A DNA stretch of 64,000 nt from Achromobacter sp. MYb9 (GTDB lineage Bacteria > Pseudomonadota > Gammaproteobacteria > Burkholderiales > Burkholderiaceae_B), in assembly GCF_002975275.1 (NCBI RefSeq), contig NZ_PCOQ01000005.1, positions 186,001 to 250,000 of the forward strand, read 5' to 3'. The notes below the pieces were generated by a model that saw only the letters and a program-made list of their open reading frames with translations, was not told where the DNA came from and did not search any database. Shown here piece by piece: positions 19,201-27,462 of this stretch. How positions within the stretch are numbered: position 1 is the stretch's first letter; each line of letters starts with the position of its first letter. The translations under genes and the position numbers were made by a program.

Positions 19201-22200
19201 TCGAGAAAACCGGCGCGGGCGCATTGCGCCTGAATGCGGACAACAACGCCTTTACCGGCACGACGCGCGTCTCGAGCGGCACACTGGTCGTGGCCAACAA
19301 ACTGGGTGGCAACGCGGAGGTGTCCAGCGGCCGCCTGCACGTGACCGGCATCTTGAGCGGCAATGCCGCCATCGGCAACAACGTCATCCTGTCGGGCACC
19401 GGCACCATTGGCCAGAACGTCACGCTAGCGGGCGGCGTGCTGCAAGGCACGCAAGGCAGCACGCTGAAGATTGGCGGCAACCTTACCCTGGATAACGCCA
19501 GCCGGGTCAACGTGGCGCTGGGCCGCGCCGCGTCCAATACGTTGTTCGATGTGGGCGGCAACCTGGCCTTGGCCGGCACGCTGAACATCACCGACCAAGG
19601 CGCATTCGGCGCAGGCGTCTATCGCTTGTTCGACTATCGCGGCGCACTGACGTCCAACACGCTGGCCATCGGTACCGCGCCCACAGGCATCACGGCCAAT
19701 GACCTGCGAATCCAGACCGCCGTCAACGGGCAGGTCAACCTGATGTCCACCGCGGGCGCCACGCTCAGTTTCTGGGACGGCAGCGATCCCGCGCGGCGCG
19801 ATGACGGCGTCATCGATGGCGGTTCGGGCACATGGCGCACCGACGGGCTGAACTGGACCAACGAGGACGGCACGCTGAACGGCCGCTTCCAGCCCAACCC
19901 GACTTACGCCGTATTCCAGGGCGCGTCCGGCATCGTGACGGTGGACGCGGCGGCGGGCGGCGTGGGCGTGACGGGCATGCAGATCACGTCGAACGGCTAT
20001 CGCGTTGAAGGGGATTCGATTGAACTTGCCGGCGGCGCGGAAACCATTCTGCGCGTGGGATCGGGCAATGCGTCGGGCGCGGCGACCTCCGGCACCATTG
20101 CATCCAGCCTGACGGGCGCCAGCAAGCTCGTGAAGGCCGACTTCGGCACGCTGGTGCTGGCGGGCAACAACACCTATACGGGCGGCACCGAAATCCGCAC
20201 GGGCACGTTGTTCGTGTCGTCGGACGCCAACCTGGGGGCATCAGCAGGCGCATTGACGTTGAACGGCGGCGCGCTCGCCACCACGGCCAGCTTTGATTCG
20301 GCGCGTGCCGTGACGCTGGCGCAAACCGCTGATATCAACGTCGCGGCAGGCACCACGTTGGGTTTGCAAGGGGACATCGGCGGCACGGGCAACCTGCAAA
20401 AGTTCGGCACCGGCACGTTGACGCTGACCGGCGCCAACAGCTACGGCAACACGCAAGTGCTGGCCGGCACGCTGGTGGGCAATGCGGCCTCGATCCGCGG
20501 GGATCTGCTGAACCACGGCGCGGTCGTGTTCAACCAGGCCACCGACGCGACCTACGCGGGTTATGTGTCGGGCACGGGCACGATGGTCAAGCAAGGCACG
20601 GGCGTGTTGACGCTGACCGGCGTCAACGCGCAAGACTGGCGCATCGATGCCGGCACGCTGGCCGTCAGCGCCGGCCGCTACACCAGCAATACCACGATCG
20701 CCTCGGGCGCCGAGGTGCGCTTCAATCAAGCCAGCAGCACGTCGTTCAGTGGCATGCTGGCGGGCGCAGGCCAGGTCACCAAGACCGGCGCGGGCATGCT
20801 GCAACTGCTGGGCGACAACAGCGGCTTTGCGGGCCGGACGCAGGTTCAATCCGGCATGCTGTGGGTGTCGGACAAGCTGGGCGGCTCGGCGTCGGTCACG
20901 GGCGGGCGTCTGCATACCGATGGCGTTCTGGGTGGTGACGTCACGGCAAGCGGCGCGGGCATACTCTCGGGCGCGGGCCGTATCAACGGCAACGCCACGC
21001 TGACTGGCGGCGTACTGGAAGGCGTGCAAGGTCAGACGCTGGCATTTGGCGGCGACCTGACCCTGTCCAGCGCCAGCCAAGTGAATGTGGAACTGGGCAA
21101 TGCGCCCGGCACCGCCTTGTTCACGGTGGCAGACAACCTGACGTTGGCCGGCAGCCTGAACATCAAAGATCAAGGCGGCTTCGGCGCGGGGGTTTATCGC
21201 CTGTTCGACTACGGCGGCAGCCTGACGAACCATGGCTTGGCCATCGGCACCACGCCCGCCGGCGTCTCCGCCAGCGCGTTGACCCTGCAAACCGCAGTTG
21301 GCGGCCAGGTCAACCTGGCCTCGACCTCCGGCGCAACGCTGAGCTTCTGGGATGGCGGCAACACCGCCGGCCACGACAACGGCGCCATCGACGGCGGGTC
21401 GGGCACGTGGCGCGCGGATGGCCGCAACTGGGCCAACGTGGACGGCACGTTGAACGGCGTCTTCCAACCCAATCCGACGTTTGCCGTTTTCCAGGGCATG
21501 GCCGGCACGGTCACGGTGGACACCTCGGCCGGGGCCATCGGGGTCACGGGCATGCAGATTGCCACCGATGGCTACCGCATTGAAGGCGATGCCATTGCCC
21601 TGCAAGGCGCGGGCGGCGAGAGCATCATCCGCGTGGGATCGGGATCGACGGCGGATGCAGGCATGGTCGGCACCATCGCCGCCCGTCTGACGGGCGCCAG
21701 CAAACTGGTCAAAACCGACTTCGGCACGCTGGTGCTGGCAGGCGACAACACCTACTCCGGCGGTACGGAGGTGCGCGCGGGAGTCTTGTCGGTCGCCCGC
21801 GACGCCAACCTGGGCGCCGCGGCAGGCGGTCTTACGTTGAATGGTGGCACGCTGTCCACCAGCGCCAGCTTCGAGACCGCCCGCAGCGTCATGCTGGCCC
21901 AATCCAGCCGTATCGCGGTGGCATCCGGTACGGACTTCGGCCTGACCGGATCCGTCACGGGCAACGGCGATCTGGCCAAGACGGGCGCCGGCACGCTGAC
22001 GGTGTCGGGTGACGGCAGCGCCTACACCGGTAGCCTGCTGGTGCAGGCAGGGGCGTTGAACGTCGCGTCGACGGGCAAGCTGGGCGGTACGTTGACGCTG
22101 GCCAGCGGCGCGCTGTTGCAAGGCGCGGGCCAAGTGGGTTCGACCACGCTGCAAAACGGCGCCACCCTGGCGCCGGGCAATGTCGCGGGCGCCTTGAACG

Positions 22201-23669
22201 TGGCGGGCGACCTGACGTTCATGCCGGGTTCCGTCTATCAAGTGGCGGCCGACCCGGCATCGTCTGCCAGCGCCCGCGTGGCCGTCAGCGGCGTCGCCAA
22301 TCTGGCGGGCTCCGTCGTGCATGTCGGACCGGAAGGCGGTTTTGACACCACGCGCCAGTACACGATCCTGAGCGCGGGCGCCATCAACGGTCAGTTCGAC
22401 AACGTGTCGTCGAACTACGCGTATCTGGATCCCGCATTGCGCTACGGCGCACAGGACGTCATGTTGCAACTGGGTCGCAAGCAGGTTCCCGTCAACCCCG
22501 CGGACCCGGGCACGCGCCCGATCACCTTTGCAGACGCTGCGCAAACCGCCAATCAGCGCGCCGTCGCCAATGCGCTGGAAACGCTGCCCTTGGGCAATGC
22601 GCTGCAAGAGTTCATCCTGACCTTGCCCAATGGCGCACCGCCTGCGGTGTTCAACAACCTGTCCGGTGAAGCGCATGCCAGCGTCGCCTCCAGCCTGATG
22701 GGCGCCAGCACCACCACGCGTACGCTGCCGCTGTCATACCTGCGCGCCAATCTGAACGCGGGCATGCGCCCCGGCGCACCGACGGCGCAGGCGGGCGGCA
22801 GACTGTCCGCGTCTGCCTTGCCGTCGTCGAACGCGCAGCCCGCCTGGGCAGAGCTCGTCGGCAATTGGCAAACGCAGAAAGCCACTGGCAACACCGCGCA
22901 AGTTCGTCAGCACATCGGCGGCGTCTTCGCTGGCGCCGACCATGCGGTGGGCGATGGCTGGCGGGTAGGCGGGGCCGTCGGCTACACCGACAGCAAGATC
23001 CGGGTGGATGACCGCGCGTCGCAGGCCGATGTGTCCGGCTACAGCGCAGCCATCTATGGCGGCAAGGCCTTCGAAGCGGGCGCAGGGAAGTTGAACTGGC
23101 TGGTCGGCACCTCGTACACCTGGCACGACGTGAGCACCGAGCGCTCCGCCACGGTGGCGGGCGTCTCGCAAAAGCTGACCGCCGACTACGGCGCCAGCAC
23201 CACCCAGCTCTTCACCGAACTAGGCTATGCCTTGCCCTTGGCCGACCGTGCGACGATCGAGCCTTTCGCGGGCCTGGCCTGGAGCGACCTGCGCACGCGC
23301 AGTTTCTCCGAGTCAGGCGGCTCGGCGGCGCTGCGCGGTCAAAGCAGCAACAACCAGCAAACCACCAGCACACTGGGCGTGCGTGCGCAGACGGACTTCA
23401 CGCTGGCGGGCGCCGAAGGGCGCTTGCAGGCGACGCTGGGCTGGCGCCATGCGTTTGGCGACGTGCTGCCGCAAACCCGCATGGCGTTTGACGGCGGCCA
23501 GGCATTCACCGTGTCGGGCTCGCCCATCGCCCGCAATGCGGCGTTGGCCGAGTTGGGGGCCGAAGTGGCGGTGTCGCGCAACGCGTCCGTGGGCGTGAAC
23601 TACAGCGGGCAGTACGGCGGGGGTAACCGCGAACACGCGGGGTCGTTGAACGTGCGCTGGCGGTACTGA
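16203..23669 (+). CDS. Giant autotransporter adhesin-like protein with tandem 525-residue modules
   Basis: A 2,488-residue type Va secreted protein. Residues 1-30 are an extended signal peptide region (MNRTYRIVFNRSVGLWQVASE), followed by a hydrophobic core and likely cleavage after AIAQ near residue 82. Residues about 135-500 hold short repeats with V-x-G-x-G-S-x-W. From about residue 784 the passenger is built of PATR-type beta-helix repeats (GTLxLxGxNTYxGGT), arranged as a 525-residue module, a second full copy, and a third cut short by the linker. RGD occurs at residues 907 and 1432. Residues about 2214-2488 form the outer-membrane barrel, ending in WRY. The gene stands alone, with about 245 bases of upstream region and no obvious RBS. 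Surface adhesion is the likely role; protease or lipase activity is not suggested. Confidence 0.93.
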   Translation: MNRTYRIVFNRSVGLWQVASEHARGQGKSGSQTRRVNDTGSGAIDTHRAGISQRYAPAFIPRVLAAATVFAACGMPPAAIAQTIVGSGDIFPDHPANWERAVDMVIGDTASGTLRISDGAPLNNTHGVVGKEATASGTVYVSGSGSRWSLGQTLSIGYGGTGTLNLWNYGRVQVLGSGTVSLAKAATATGTINIGATPGAAPAAPGQLLAKEVFFGAGTAKLNFNTNSVVDFAASLRSDSSGIHELNQYSGTTRLLANSTDFLGKINVTGGELQILDKLGSGESTISGAAIPATVTVDGLNAVWANSGNLFVGKTSTGALAVTNGAQVNNLFGTVSALQNGPAQVTVSGGGAVWRNSHALSVGTQGGQGKVSVEAGGSLFSADAYLGSNTSGVGTVSVAGSGSSWHNDGALRVGDLSGQGSLSVSAGGVVSNRGAFIASMGGTGKVTVTGTGSEWSSTAPVYIGYGVGAANGTLTIADGGTVTAGVAGSLAAVELVSNAFPFPPSTATLNIGGEVGSAAVRAGTLNAAEITFGAGIASLNFNHTDTELKFAPGVRSVGAGQHRLNQVAGTTVLTGNSAGFTGKTTVSGGKLVVLDTLGGWADVSGGTLQYGDGIIGAANLLSGNLSVAGNLGTLSIQGPATLQVMGDLAMADNTLLAVGTGTAGPALQAVSMSLGAGTVLNLSGIADESQLGKVLIATQGGIQGDFTTVNVSGFTSAVDYLTIHTGKSVDNRQYLATYDLSWTAKNNLRHGTFTLAQSTDLFNVGAALGDQTANAATGWNGTTLTKAGAGTLALDGDNTYTGGTEIRQGTLLVSKDANLGAASTALAMTGGTLATRGSFSSNRQISLLQNGTLDVASGTKLDWTGVITGGGDLIKQGAGTLVLTGANTYGTTRVQAGGLIGNSTSIRGDLHNDGTVIFDQTWNGSVSGALIGAGATVKRGAGILTLNGLNTLNWNIEAGTLASDVTRYTANATIGAAGTLRFDQATDADYAGKISGSGTFEKTGAGALRLNADNNAFTGTTRVSSGTLVVANKLGGNAEVSSGRLHVTGILSGNAAIGNNVILSGTGTIGQNVTLAGGVLQGTQGSTLKIGGNLTLDNASRVNVALGRAASNTLFDVGGNLALAGTLNITDQGAFGAGVYRLFDYRGALTSNTLAIGTAPTGITANDLRIQTAVNGQVNLMSTAGATLSFWDGSDPARRDDGVIDGGSGTWRTDGLNWTNEDGTLNGRFQPNPTYAVFQGASGIVTVDAAAGGVGVTGMQITSNGYRVEGDSIELAGGAETILRVGSGNASGAATSGTIASSLTGASKLVKADFGTLVLAGNNTYTGGTEIRTGTLFVSSDANLGASAGALTLNGGALATTASFDSARAVTLAQTADINVAAGTTLGLQGDIGGTGNLQKFGTGTLTLTGANSYGNTQVLAGTLVGNAASIRGDLLNHGAVVFNQATDATYAGYVSGTGTMVKQGTGVLTLTGVNAQDWRIDAGTLAVSAGRYTSNTTIASGAEVRFNQASSTSFSGMLAGAGQVTKTGAGMLQLLGDNSGFAGRTQVQSGMLWVSDKLGGSASVTGGRLHTDGVLGGDVTASGAGILSGAGRINGNATLTGGVLEGVQGQTLAFGGDLTLSSASQVNVELGNAPGTALFTVADNLTLAGSLNIKDQGGFGAGVYRLFDYGGSLTNHGLAIGTTPAGVSASALTLQTAVGGQVNLASTSGATLSFWDGGNTAGHDNGAIDGGSGTWRADGRNWANVDGTLNGVFQPNPTFAVFQGMAGTVTVDTSAGAIGVTGMQIATDGYRIEGDAIALQGAGGESIIRVGSGSTADAGMVGTIAARLTGASKLVKTDFGTLVLAGDNTYSGGTEVRAGVLSVARDANLGAAAGGLTLNGGTLSTSASFETARSVMLAQSSRIAVASGTDFGLTGSVTGNGDLAKTGAGTLTVSGDGSAYTGSLLVQAGALNVASTGKLGGTLTLASGALLQGAGQVGSTTLQNGATLAPGNVAGALNVAGDLTFMPGSVYQVAADPASSASARVAVSGVANLAGSVVHVGPEGGFDTTRQYTILSAGAINGQFDNVSSNYAYLDPALRYGAQDVMLQLGRKQVPVNPADPGTRPITFADAAQTANQRAVANALETLPLGNALQEFILTLPNGAPPAVFNNLSGEAHASVASSLMGASTTTRTLPLSYLRANLNAGMRPGAPTAQAGGRLSASALPSSNAQPAWAELVGNWQTQKATGNTAQVRQHIGGVFAGADHAVGDGWRVGGAVGYTDSKIRVDDRASQADVSGYSAAIYGGKAFEAGAGKLNWLVGTSYTWHDVSTERSATVAGVSQKLTADYGASTTQLFTELGYALPLADRATIEPFAGLAWSDLRTRSFSESGGSAALRGQSSNNQQTTSTLGVRAQTDFTLAGAEGRLQATLGWRHAFGDVLPQTRMAFDGGQAFTVSGSPIARNAALAELGAEVAVSRNASVGVNYSGQYGGGNREHAGSLNVRWRY
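18552..22000 (+). repeat. Tandem intragenic repeat, period about 1,576 bp
   Basis: Unit 1 starts near 18552, unit 2 near 20127 and a truncated unit 3 near 21705, giving periods of 1,575 and 1,578 bp. Equivalent landmarks recur in order: GTLxLxGxNTYxGGTE, DANLGA, SIRGDL, RYT(A/S)N, GAGVYRLFDY, ATLSFWDG, GGSGTWR and GVTGMQI. The copies are clearly diverged in protein sequence, so this is an old duplication. Unit 3 keeps only the first repeat before the linker to the barrel. Confidence 0.85.
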
Positions 23670-23773
23670 GGGCGGTTGGATGAGCGCGCGCGGACAACGG
23701 CACTTCGATGAATTTTCAGTTTGTCGTCCGCCAGCGCACTGCGGATGGTGTTCGTCATCGTTGCCGTCGAGCA

Positions 23774-24319
23774 TTACTCAGTGACAACCACGCTGTTCCC
23801 GGCGGCCGGAACCTTGGCCGTGCCGGGCTCGACACCTCCCGCCCGTGTGCCCAGCTCCAGCGCTTCTGCGAACTTGCGCATCAAACGCACCAGATCCGTG
23901 ATGTCTTCTGCGGGCCATTCCTGGAAGATCCCTCGTGCCAGGCGCTCGCGGGCCTGGTCAATCTTGTCGGTCACGGCCTTGCCTTTGGAAGACACCACCG
24001 TTTCGCGCATCCGGCGATCACCCGAGTTTTCGTGCCGCGTCACCATCTCCATCCGTTCGAGCTTGGCGACCTGGCGGCTGATCGTCGTGTAATCCCTGCC
24101 CAGGCGATCTGCCAGATCCACCACGCCGATCGGGCCCACCCGTTCAATCACCACCAAGAGGCGAAAGAGCGCCTGGTTCAGCTGCACGCCGGCTTCCGCG
24201 ATCAGCCGTTCGTCGTTGCGAGGGCGGTTCATCACGCTGACGATCGAGATCAAGGACCGATGGAGATCCTTCATCTGCGCCGAGATATGTGTATCTTGCA
24301 CTTTCTTTTTGCTGGCCAT
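23774..24319 (-). CDS. MarR-family regulator of the divergent FAD monooxygenase
   Basis: A 181-residue regulator with a MarR winged helix (GPIGVVDLADRLGRDYTTISRQVAKLERMEMV, then the DRRMRETVVSSKG wing). The start chosen is the ATG at 24319, with AGGAG eight bases upstream; the frame continues upstream across the promoter region but that part looks non-coding. It is divergent from the monooxygenase gene by only 49 bases. Two copies of an 18-base element lie in this region, one inside the first codons of this gene, fitting autorepression and control of the neighbour by an aromatic ligand. The C-terminal tail past residue 150 is weakly conserved and rich in Gly/Ala. Confidence 0.9.
   Translation of the reverse strand: MASKKKVQDTHISAQMKDLHRSLISIVSVMNRPRNDERLIAEAGVQLNQALFRLLVVIERVGPIGVVDLADRLGRDYTTISRQVAKLERMEMVTRHENSGDRRMRETVVSSKGKAVTDKIDQARERLARGIFQEWPAEDITDLVRLMRKFAEALELGTRAGGVEPGTAKVPAAGNSVVVTE
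24284..24301. promoter_or_regulatory. MarR-site candidate, copy 1
   Basis: GATATGTGTATCTTGCAC matches the element at 24333 at 16 of 18 positions and is in the same orientation. It lies within the first twelve codons of the marR-like gene, where a bound protein could block its transcription. It has lost the full right arm of the palindrome seen in copy 2. Confidence 0.45.
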
Positions 24320-24332
24320 AGACTGTGCTCCT

Positions 24333-24353
24333 GATATGTGCATCTTACACATA
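24333..24353. promoter_or_regulatory. MarR-site candidate, copy 2
   Basis: GATATGTGCATCTTACAC followed by ATA contains the inverted repeat TATGTG-N7-CACATA at 24335-24353. It lies in the 49-base gap between the divergent MarR and monooxygenase start codons, right before the monooxygenase RBS. Its centre is 49 bp from copy 1. Confidence 0.55.
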
Positions 24354-24368
24354 ATTTGGAGAAGTGAT

Positions 24369-25862
24369 ATGCGTGAGCCCGTTGATGTGCTGATCTGCGG
24401 TGCCGGTGCGGCTGGCCTGACTCTGGCAATAGAACTGGCGCGGCGCGGCGTGCGCTTTGCCCTCATTGAAAAACTCGCTTCTCCTTTCCTGGGCTCGCGC
24501 GGCAAAGGGATTCAACCGCGCACCCAGGAGGTCTTTGAAGACCTGGGGATCCTGGACCGAGCCATGGCCGCGGGTGGTATCTACCCCATGGTTCGCAAAT
24601 ACTCGGCGGACGGCAGCCATGAGGACCAGGAAGTGACGCGTGCTGCCGAACCTACGCCTGCCGAGCCCTATCCGCTTCCGCTGATGGTGCCGCAGTTCAA
24701 GACCGAAGCGGTCATGCGAGAGCGCCTGGTCGAACTGGGCCATGCGCCGGAGTTTGGTGTCGAGCTGATCGGGATGGTGGTCGACGCCGACGGGATAGAG
24801 GCCATGCTTGCCACCCCGGAGGGCAAGCAGACGCTGCGCGCCCGCTACCTGGTGGGTGCCGACGGCGGGCGCAGCCTGGTGCGCCGCACCCTGGGGATCG
24901 GCTTCCCCGGCAAGACCCTGGGCGTGCGGGCAATCGTGGCGGATGTCGTGCTGGAAGGGCTATCGCGCGACAGGTGGCACCAGTTCGACGGCAACGGCGC
25001 AGGTCCCCTGGCGATCTGCCCGCTCGCGGGCACTGACCTGTTCCAGATCCAGGCGCCGGTTCCTCTTGAGGGCGACATCGACCTTTCCGCTGCCGCGCTG
25101 ACCGAACGCGTTGCCCTGCACGCCGCGCGCACGGACGTCACGGTTCATTCGGTTGCCTGGTCTTCGACCTACAACATGAATGCCAGGCTCGCCGATCGTT
25201 ACCGGGAAGGCCCCGTGTTCCTGGTCGGCGATGCGGCGCATGTCCATCCCCCCACGGGCGGACAAGGCCTCAACACCAGCGTGCAGGACGCCTACAACCT
25301 GGGCTGGAAGCTGGCGGCCGTGCTCGCCGGCGCGCCCGAGGCGCTTCTGGAGACCTACGAAGCCGAACGCCGACCCGTGGCCGCGGACGTGCTGGGCCTG
25401 TCCACGCGGCTGCTTGCGGGTTTCAAGACCGGGGACAACAGGCGGACCCGTGAAGTCCAGCAACTGGACATCGGTTATCCCGCCTCGCCGCTGTCGCTTC
25501 CGTCGCCGGCCGACAGCAGACTTGTCCCGGGCCATCGCGCGCCCGATGCCATTGTGCGTGGCGCAGGTGGCAGCCCAACGCGGCTGTTCAACCTGTTCAA
25601 GGGCACGCACTGGACCTTGCTGGTCAACGGCCGTTCGACCTTTGCGCCAAGCGCCGGCCTGCACATCCACAGCATTGGACCCGGCATGGAGATCGAAGAT
25701 TGCCTGGACCAGTTCGCCAGGTTCTACGGCCTTGCCGAGGGCGCTGCCGTGCTGGTCAGGCCGGACGGGTATCTGGCGGGCATCTCTGCCGGGGATGGGG
25801 CGGCAGTCCTGCGAGCGCACCTCGACCCTTACTGCAAATTAGGTGGAAACCCGCGTTTGTAA
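24369..25862 (+). CDS. FAD-dependent aromatic-ring monooxygenase (PheA/TfdB/MhpA type)
   Basis: A 497-residue class A flavoprotein monooxygenase using NAD(P)H and O2 to hydroxylate an aromatic ring. The FAD dinucleotide motif is GAGAAGLTLAIELARRG at about residues 11-27, the DG segment is YLVGADGGRSLVRR, and the GD motif GDAAHVHPPTGGQGLNTSVQDA begins near residue 287. The C-terminal part has the thioredoxin-like domain of the phenol hydroxylase group. GGAG lies seven bases before the ATG. It is controlled, by position, by the divergent MarR protein. No ring-cleavage gene is near, so it may serve detoxification or an antibiotic-modifying role; the substrate is unknown. Confidence 0.9.
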   Translation: MREPVDVLICGAGAAGLTLAIELARRGVRFALIEKLASPFLGSRGKGIQPRTQEVFEDLGILDRAMAAGGIYPMVRKYSADGSHEDQEVTRAAEPTPAEPYPLPLMVPQFKTEAVMRERLVELGHAPEFGVELIGMVVDADGIEAMLATPEGKQTLRARYLVGADGGRSLVRRTLGIGFPGKTLGVRAIVADVVLEGLSRDRWHQFDGNGAGPLAICPLAGTDLFQIQAPVPLEGDIDLSAAALTERVALHAARTDVTVHSVAWSSTYNMNARLADRYREGPVFLVGDAAHVHPPTGGQGLNTSVQDAYNLGWKLAAVLAGAPEALLETYEAERRPVAADVLGLSTRLLAGFKTGDNRRTREVQQLDIGYPASPLSLPSPADSRLVPGHRAPDAIVRGAGGSPTRLFNLFKGTHWTLLVNGRSTFAPSAGLHIHSIGPGMEIEDCLDQFARFYGLAEGAAVLVRPDGYLAGISAGDGAAVLRAHLDPYCKLGGNPRL

Positions 25863-25922
25863 GGAACTTGGCGGTAAAATCTGGATGCAGAGAGCCGGTG
25901 CGTTTTAACCGCAGAGCGCAAG

Positions 25923-26045
25923 ATGGAATCGAGCATCACGCTCGTCGGAAGCGGGCTGGTGGTTTTCGTGGCCGTCACGGCTATCGTTCGTTTGTCTTTG
26001 CCTGGCCCAGGTGTAGTAAATGAAGCTGCTGAAGCAGCGTTTTGA
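25923..26045 (+). CDS. Small membrane protein, 40 residues, overlapping the next gene
   Basis: An ATG-started frame of 40 codons. Its first half is one hydrophobic segment (ITLVGSGLVVFVAVTAIV, residues 5-22), followed by RLSLPGPG and a short Ala/Glu tail ending in Phe. It begins 60 bases after the monooxygenase stop and its last 26 bases overlap the next small gene in another frame. The RBS is weak (AGAGCGCAAG). I do not recognise it. It looks like a single-span inner-membrane peptide; the case rests on the paired arrangement with its neighbour rather than on family similarity. Confidence 0.45.
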   Translation: MESSITLVGSGLVVFVAVTAIVRLSLPGPGVVNEAAEAAF

Positions 26046-26193
26046 GGAAATGATGAATTTTTGGGTCCCTGTAGTCTTCGGTACGTTCAAACTTCTGGTG
26101 TTGGGTACGGGCATGTTTTTCGCCATTAAGTCTCACTACGATGGAGAAAAAAAGGATAAAGCGAAGAAGGAAAAGGAGATGAAAGCACCGTAG
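26020..26193 (+). CDS. Small membrane protein, 57 residues, with a highly charged tail
   Basis: A 57-codon frame with an amphipathic start (MKLLKQRFEEMMN), a single membrane segment at about residues 14-36 (FWVPVVFGTFKLLVLGTGMFFAI) and a cytosolic-looking tail rich in Lys and Glu (EKKDKAKKEKEMK). CAGGTG precedes the ATG by about seven bases, and the upstream gene overlaps it by 26 bases, so coupled translation is plausible. Base composition is less GC-rich than in the neighbours. I do not recognise a family. Bitopic membrane topology with the charged tail inside is inferred. It fills most of the 391-base stretch between the monooxygenase and the MFS gene. Confidence 0.65.
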   Translation: MKLLKQRFEEMMNFWVPVVFGTFKLLVLGTGMFFAIKSHYDGEKKDKAKKEKEMKAP

Positions 26194-26253
26194 GGAAGAC
26201 CTCGTTGGCGGGAGTCGTAACCAGCGCCGATGCACGCCAAGGGTTGTCGTCGG

Positions 26254-27462
26254 CTACAAGTTCAACATCCGCGCCGTGCGCAACGCCAGCAGCCACACGC
26301 CCGCCGCCGCCACACCCAGGGCGGTCAGCATCCATGCCTGGCCCGCGGCATCCATCAGCACGCCGGCGGCCAGGGGCGCAAGGATCCGGGTCAGCGAGAA
26401 CACGCTGGACTGGATGCCGTAGTCCAGCGCCTGCAAGCCAGGGCGCGCATGCGACATCATCAGACTGAAGGCCAGCGCCGCCATGGCGCCCATCGCCGCG
26501 GCGATGCCCAGGGCGCAAGCGATCAGCACGGGCGGCGGGGCCTGCAGCCAGACGGCAGCGGCCAGGCCAAGCAATGCGGCGCAACTCGCCGCCGCATGCC
26601 ACGGTACCGTCAGGGCGGGACGCAAGCGCTTGCTGGCGCGCGCGGACAAGGCGCTGGCCGCCGCGCCGACAGCGCCGCCCGCTACGCCCACCAGCCAGGC
26701 CACGCGTTCGGGCGCCAGCCCCTGATCCAGCAGTAAGGGCTTCAGATAGAACCAGCCAGATCCAATGAAGGGGAACAACAGCGCCAGCAAGGGCAACCAG
26801 CGGCGAGTGCTGTCCAGGCGGAAGTAGGCCATGAGCGACGCGGTGGCGAGCGGGGCGCAGGTCGCCGAAGGCGTATCGGGTTCGCGGCGTTCTGTCACGA
26901 ACGCGGTCAGTGCCGCGCCCAATATGAGCGCGCCGGCCATGATCAGAAAGGGCGCCTGCCAGCCCCAGCGCGCATGGGCGACCAGCATCAGGCCGCCGCC
27001 GGCAATGGCGCCCAGGCACAGGGCCATGGATCGGATGCCGCCGGCCCATGCACGTTCGGATGCGGGCAGGACGCGGATTGCCAGCGCATTGACGGGCACG
27101 TCGGCCCAGGTGCCCGCTAACGCGGCAGAGGCGGCCAGGGCGAACAAGATCCGCTTGTCGTCCAGCAAGTCGCGCCAAGCCAGCGCGCCCAGCACCGCCG
27201 CATAGGCCAGCAGCAGGCAGACCGCCCAGGCGCGATAGTTGCCGCGTGGCCGTCCCGGGCGGTCCAGGGGCAGGGCGAACAGGAATTTAAAGACGGTGGG
27301 CAGACTGGCCAGCTGGAACAGCCCGATGGCGGTGCCCGACCAACCGTGCTGGCGCAACACCAGCGGCAGGCCCAGCCACAAGTAGACGCCCGGCGCCGTC
27401 AACGCCAGGTTGAGCCAGCCGAACAGCGCCTGACGCAAGCCGTTGCGGACGGCGGGGCTCAT
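26254..27462 (-). CDS. MFS permease, probably siderophore import (RhtX/FptX/YbtX-like)
   Basis: A 402-residue permease with about twelve membrane helices. Its start (ALTAPGVYLWLGLPLVLRQHGWSG) and the LASLPTVFKFLFALPLDR loop resemble the single-subunit siderophore permeases and the AmpG-like branch. Its ATG overlaps the stop of the methyltransferase gene (ATGA, 27459-27462), so translation is coupled. In pyochelin and yersiniabactin loci such an MFS gene sits with a TonB receptor and an AraC regulator, as here. Import across the inner membrane after uptake by the receptor is the likely role; export is a possible alternative. Confidence 0.8.
   Translation of the reverse strand: MSPAVRNGLRQALFGWLNLALTAPGVYLWLGLPLVLRQHGWSGTAIGLFQLASLPTVFKFLFALPLDRPGRPRGNYRAWAVCLLLAYAAVLGALAWRDLLDDKRILFALAASAALAGTWADVPVNALAIRVLPASERAWAGGIRSMALCLGAIAGGGLMLVAHARWGWQAPFLIMAGALILGAALTAFVTERREPDTPSATCAPLATASLMAYFRLDSTRRWLPLLALLFPFIGSGWFYLKPLLLDQGLAPERVAWLVGVAGGAVGAAASALSARASKRLRPALTVPWHAAASCAALLGLAAAVWLQAPPPVLIACALGIAAAMGAMAALAFSLMMSHARPGLQALDYGIQSSVFSLTRILAPLAAGVLMDAAGQAWMLTALGVAAAGVWLLALRTARMLNL

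Noticed and set aside
20241-22676. 811-codon antisense frame inside the autotransporter gene
   Set aside because: It mirrors the Gly/Ala/Thr-rich repeats of the passenger; no start signals or protein family support it.
16203-23669. CRISPR-like or mobile repeats suggested by the repetitive autotransporter gene
   Set aside because: The repeats are in frame, diverged and encode PATR motifs; there are no regular spacers and no cas genes.
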